Below are positions 14,236 to 15,309 of a stretch of 15,309 bases of DNA, piece by piece. A program made the translations under genes and the position numbers. Source of the stretch: an uncultured bacterium (lineage in GTDB: Bacteria > Bacillota > Clostridia > Oscillospirales > Acutalibacteraceae). The stretch spans positions 1 to 15,309 of the forward strand of contig CAJMRT010000044.1 in NCBI GenBank assembly GCA_905215855.1. Reading direction: 5' to 3'. Every line of letters starts with the position of its first letter. Positions within the stretch are counted from its first letter, which is position 1. A model generated the notes under the pieces. It had not been told where the DNA came from, ran no database searches, and saw only the letters and a list, made by a program, of their open reading frames with translations.

Positions 14236-14606
14236 ACGAATATCAGCTCCTTGTTCACAATCTCTATAGCGGCATTGCGGATAGCGTTCATTTTTCCAAC
14301 CCAAGCCATTTGGTCAGTTGCTTTCAAATGCTCGGTTACACCTTGCTTATCAGCCATTTCTTTTACGAGCTGAGAAAACATAGCTTCTGCTTGCTCGTCA
14401 ATATCGGCAAGATAAGCGTTCAGATTACCACTTGTCAATAAGTTCATATACAGGACTTTGTGGTTCTGTTTTAAGTACCGTGCGTGCCTCTGTCCCCAAA
14501 TACCGATAGATTTCTGTTCTTCTTCGGGAAGTATCAAGTTTGGAAGCAGATAATCTGCAACCTGAGCGTAGGTACCGCCCATCTGTTCAAATAATGATTT
14601 TGCCAT
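14232..14606 (-). CDS. tnpV: TnpV-family transposon-encoded protein
   Basis: This 124-residue protein matches the TnpV family first named on Tn4451-like mobilizable transposons. Its recognisable features are MGGTYAQVADYLLPNL near the N-terminus, GIWGQRHARYLKQNHKVLYMNLL in the middle, and the acidic helical end with AWVGKMNAIRNAAIEIV. The biochemical role is unknown, and it is not a transposase. AGGAGG sits 8 bases before the start. It has its own promoter (14639-14668) and is separated from the XRE gene by a terminator. The downstream 57-residue ORF is coupled by ATGA. Confidence 0.9.
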   Translation of the reverse strand: MAKSLFEQMGGTYAQVADYLLPNLILPEEEQKSIGIWGQRHARYLKQNHKVLYMNLLTSGNLNAYLADIDEQAEAMFSQLVKEMADKQGVTEHLKATDQMAWVGKMNAIRNAAIEIVNKELIFV

Positions 14607-14638
14607 AGCATTTACCTCCTGCGTTTTACTGTACCTTC

Positions 14639-14668
14639 ATTTTACAGAAGAAAAGGCGTAAACACCAA
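14639..14668 (-). promoter_or_regulatory. Probable promoter of tnpV unit
   Basis: On the minus strand, TTGGTG (14663-14668) and TAAAAT (14639-14644) are spaced by 18 bases, about 33 bases before the tnpV start. It lies directly after the XRE terminator, so the unit can be transcribed on its own. Confidence 0.6.
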
Positions 14669-14684
14669 TGTGCCGATTATAAAA

Positions 14685-14718
14685 TACAGCGTATCTGTTT
14701 TGTTGCAGATACGCTGTA
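14685..14718 (-). terminator. Perfect 13-bp terminator after XRE gene
   Basis: TACAGCGTATCTG (14685-14697) and CAGATACGCTGTA (14706-14718) form a perfect stem with an 8-base loop. On the minus strand TTTTATAA follows. It lies 5 bases past the XRE stop codon. Confidence 0.9.
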
Positions 14719-14722
14719 AACT

Positions 14723-15157
14723 TTATATCTTTATTTCAGGATATGCGGTTACTAATTGCTCATACATCTTTCGTGACGGCTGACGGATAGCGGTTTCCCA
14801 TTTTGCATAGATACTGTTACAAATATTAGCTTTTTCCGCAAAATCTGTTTGATTCAATCTATATGCTTTTCTGACTTCACGAAGTCTGTCGCTGTATGGG
14901 AAATCCATAAACCGAGCAAAATCATCAAACAGCAGATTTCTATCGATTTCAAGAATATCTGCAAATGCTACCGCATTTTGATATGGTATCGGGAACTGAT
15001 TACTCTCATACTTCAACACCGTTGCAGGTACAATTCCTGCACTTTCTGCTAACTGCCGTGTGGTCAAACCTTTATGTACTCGATAGTATCGAAGCATAGT
15101 TCCCGGCATCGGCTCTGTCGGAATAGCCTCAAAACAGAACTTGAGGTGCATTAGCAT
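14723..15157 (-). CDS. Two-HTH XRE-family transcriptional regulator
   Basis: This 144-residue protein has two helix-turn-helix modules of the Cro/CI type. The first spans about residues 21-80 (GLTTRQLAESAGIVPATVL, then the YESN recognition segment). The second spans about 90-140 (LNQTDFAEKANICNSIYAKWE). It probably represses or activates tnpV or element functions. No ATG, GTG or TTG lies upstream in this frame, and a weak GCGGC precedes the ATG. Methionines at 17 or 21 are possible starts, since the HTH fold begins about there. The coding region is intact and ends just before a strong terminator. Confidence 0.85.
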   Translation of the reverse strand: MLMHLKFCFEAIPTEPMPGTMLRYYRVHKGLTTRQLAESAGIVPATVLKYESNQFPIPYQNAVAFADILEIDRNLLFDDFARFMDFPYSDRLREVRKAYRLNQTDFAEKANICNSIYAKWETAIRQPSRKMYEQLVTAYPEIKI

Positions 15158-15202
15158 TTTGCCGCGCTTGTACTCATAAAGGCCTGTGTGATTGAGAATA
15201 GT

Positions 15203-15309
15203 GTCGGTTTCGCACCGAAATACAGAAGAAAAGAAATATATGGAACATTGAAAGAAGATATAGGTGTAATATTGCGAAAACTATGTGAGCAAAAAGGTGT
15301 GGAGATCAT
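15203..15309 (+). pseudogene. tnpA: IS200/IS605-type TnpA fragment, truncated
   Basis: A plus-strand frame reads VGFAPKYRRKEIYGTLKED then IGVILRKLCEQKGVEII to the window edge, which matches the early part of IS200-family Y1 transposases (the usual lead-in is a HxVFAPKYRRK-like string). Upstream the frame stays open but reads CVIENSV, with no resemblance to the family's N-terminus and no start with a ribosome site. So the 5' end is missing and the remnant abuts the XRE gene's upstream region. The downstream part lies beyond the window, so the copy could be longer there. Confidence 0.75.

Noticed and set aside
1..15309. CRISPR arrays, tRNA and rRNA genes
   Set aside because: No regularly spaced direct repeats, cloverleaf-like sequences or ribosomal RNA signatures were seen.

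Overview
The window is low-to-medium GC, AT-rich intergenic DNA with strong AGGAGG-type ribosome binding sites. It carries gene families typical of accessory elements in gut Clostridia (Oscillospirales/Lachnospirales): Cys-rich VLP, Cys-rich KTR, TnpV, a DUF6076-like protein and a TndX-like large serine recombinase. I read it as most of an integrative and mobilizable element (IME) in a Firmicute, with a cargo block and older insertion debris at the right side. I could not fix the exact element ends.

Left block (24-6456, all minus strand): this is the mobility and maintenance backbone. In transcription order it holds a Cys-rich VLP-like small protein, an actin-like ParM ATPase, a ribbon-helix-helix ParR-like protein, a non-coding gap with inverted repeats that is a good oriT candidate, a MobC-like accessory protein, a MobP-type relaxase, a ParB-like protein, a 64-residue unknown and a 613-residue serine recombinase. 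Most neighbours overlap by ATGA or sit within about 25 bases. There are no type IV secretion genes, so transfer would depend on a helper element.

Middle block (6632-8823, plus strand): a divergent promoter drives a DUF6076-like zinc-ribbon protein and a sigma-70-like protein with regions 2, 3 and 4. These may regulate the element.

Cargo block (8871-13772, plus strand): an ECF sigma factor and a single-pass membrane protein (probable anti-sigma) end at a strong terminator. A lipoprotein, an ABC ATPase and an FtsX-type permease follow. The two transcription units are preceded by almost the same 26-base block (20 of 26 identical, no gaps), which suggests one autoregulated ECF regulon. The permease is interrupted by an in-frame TAA and seems to have lost much of its first extracellular domain, so the export function is probably dead or altered.

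Right block (13810-15309): a short Cys-rich KTR protein that has lost a zinc-ligand cysteine and has an early stop, a bidirectional terminator, then on the minus strand a two-HTH XRE regulator, TnpV and a coupled 57-residue protein. At the right edge is a 5'-truncated IS200/IS605-type TnpA fragment, cut by the window end.
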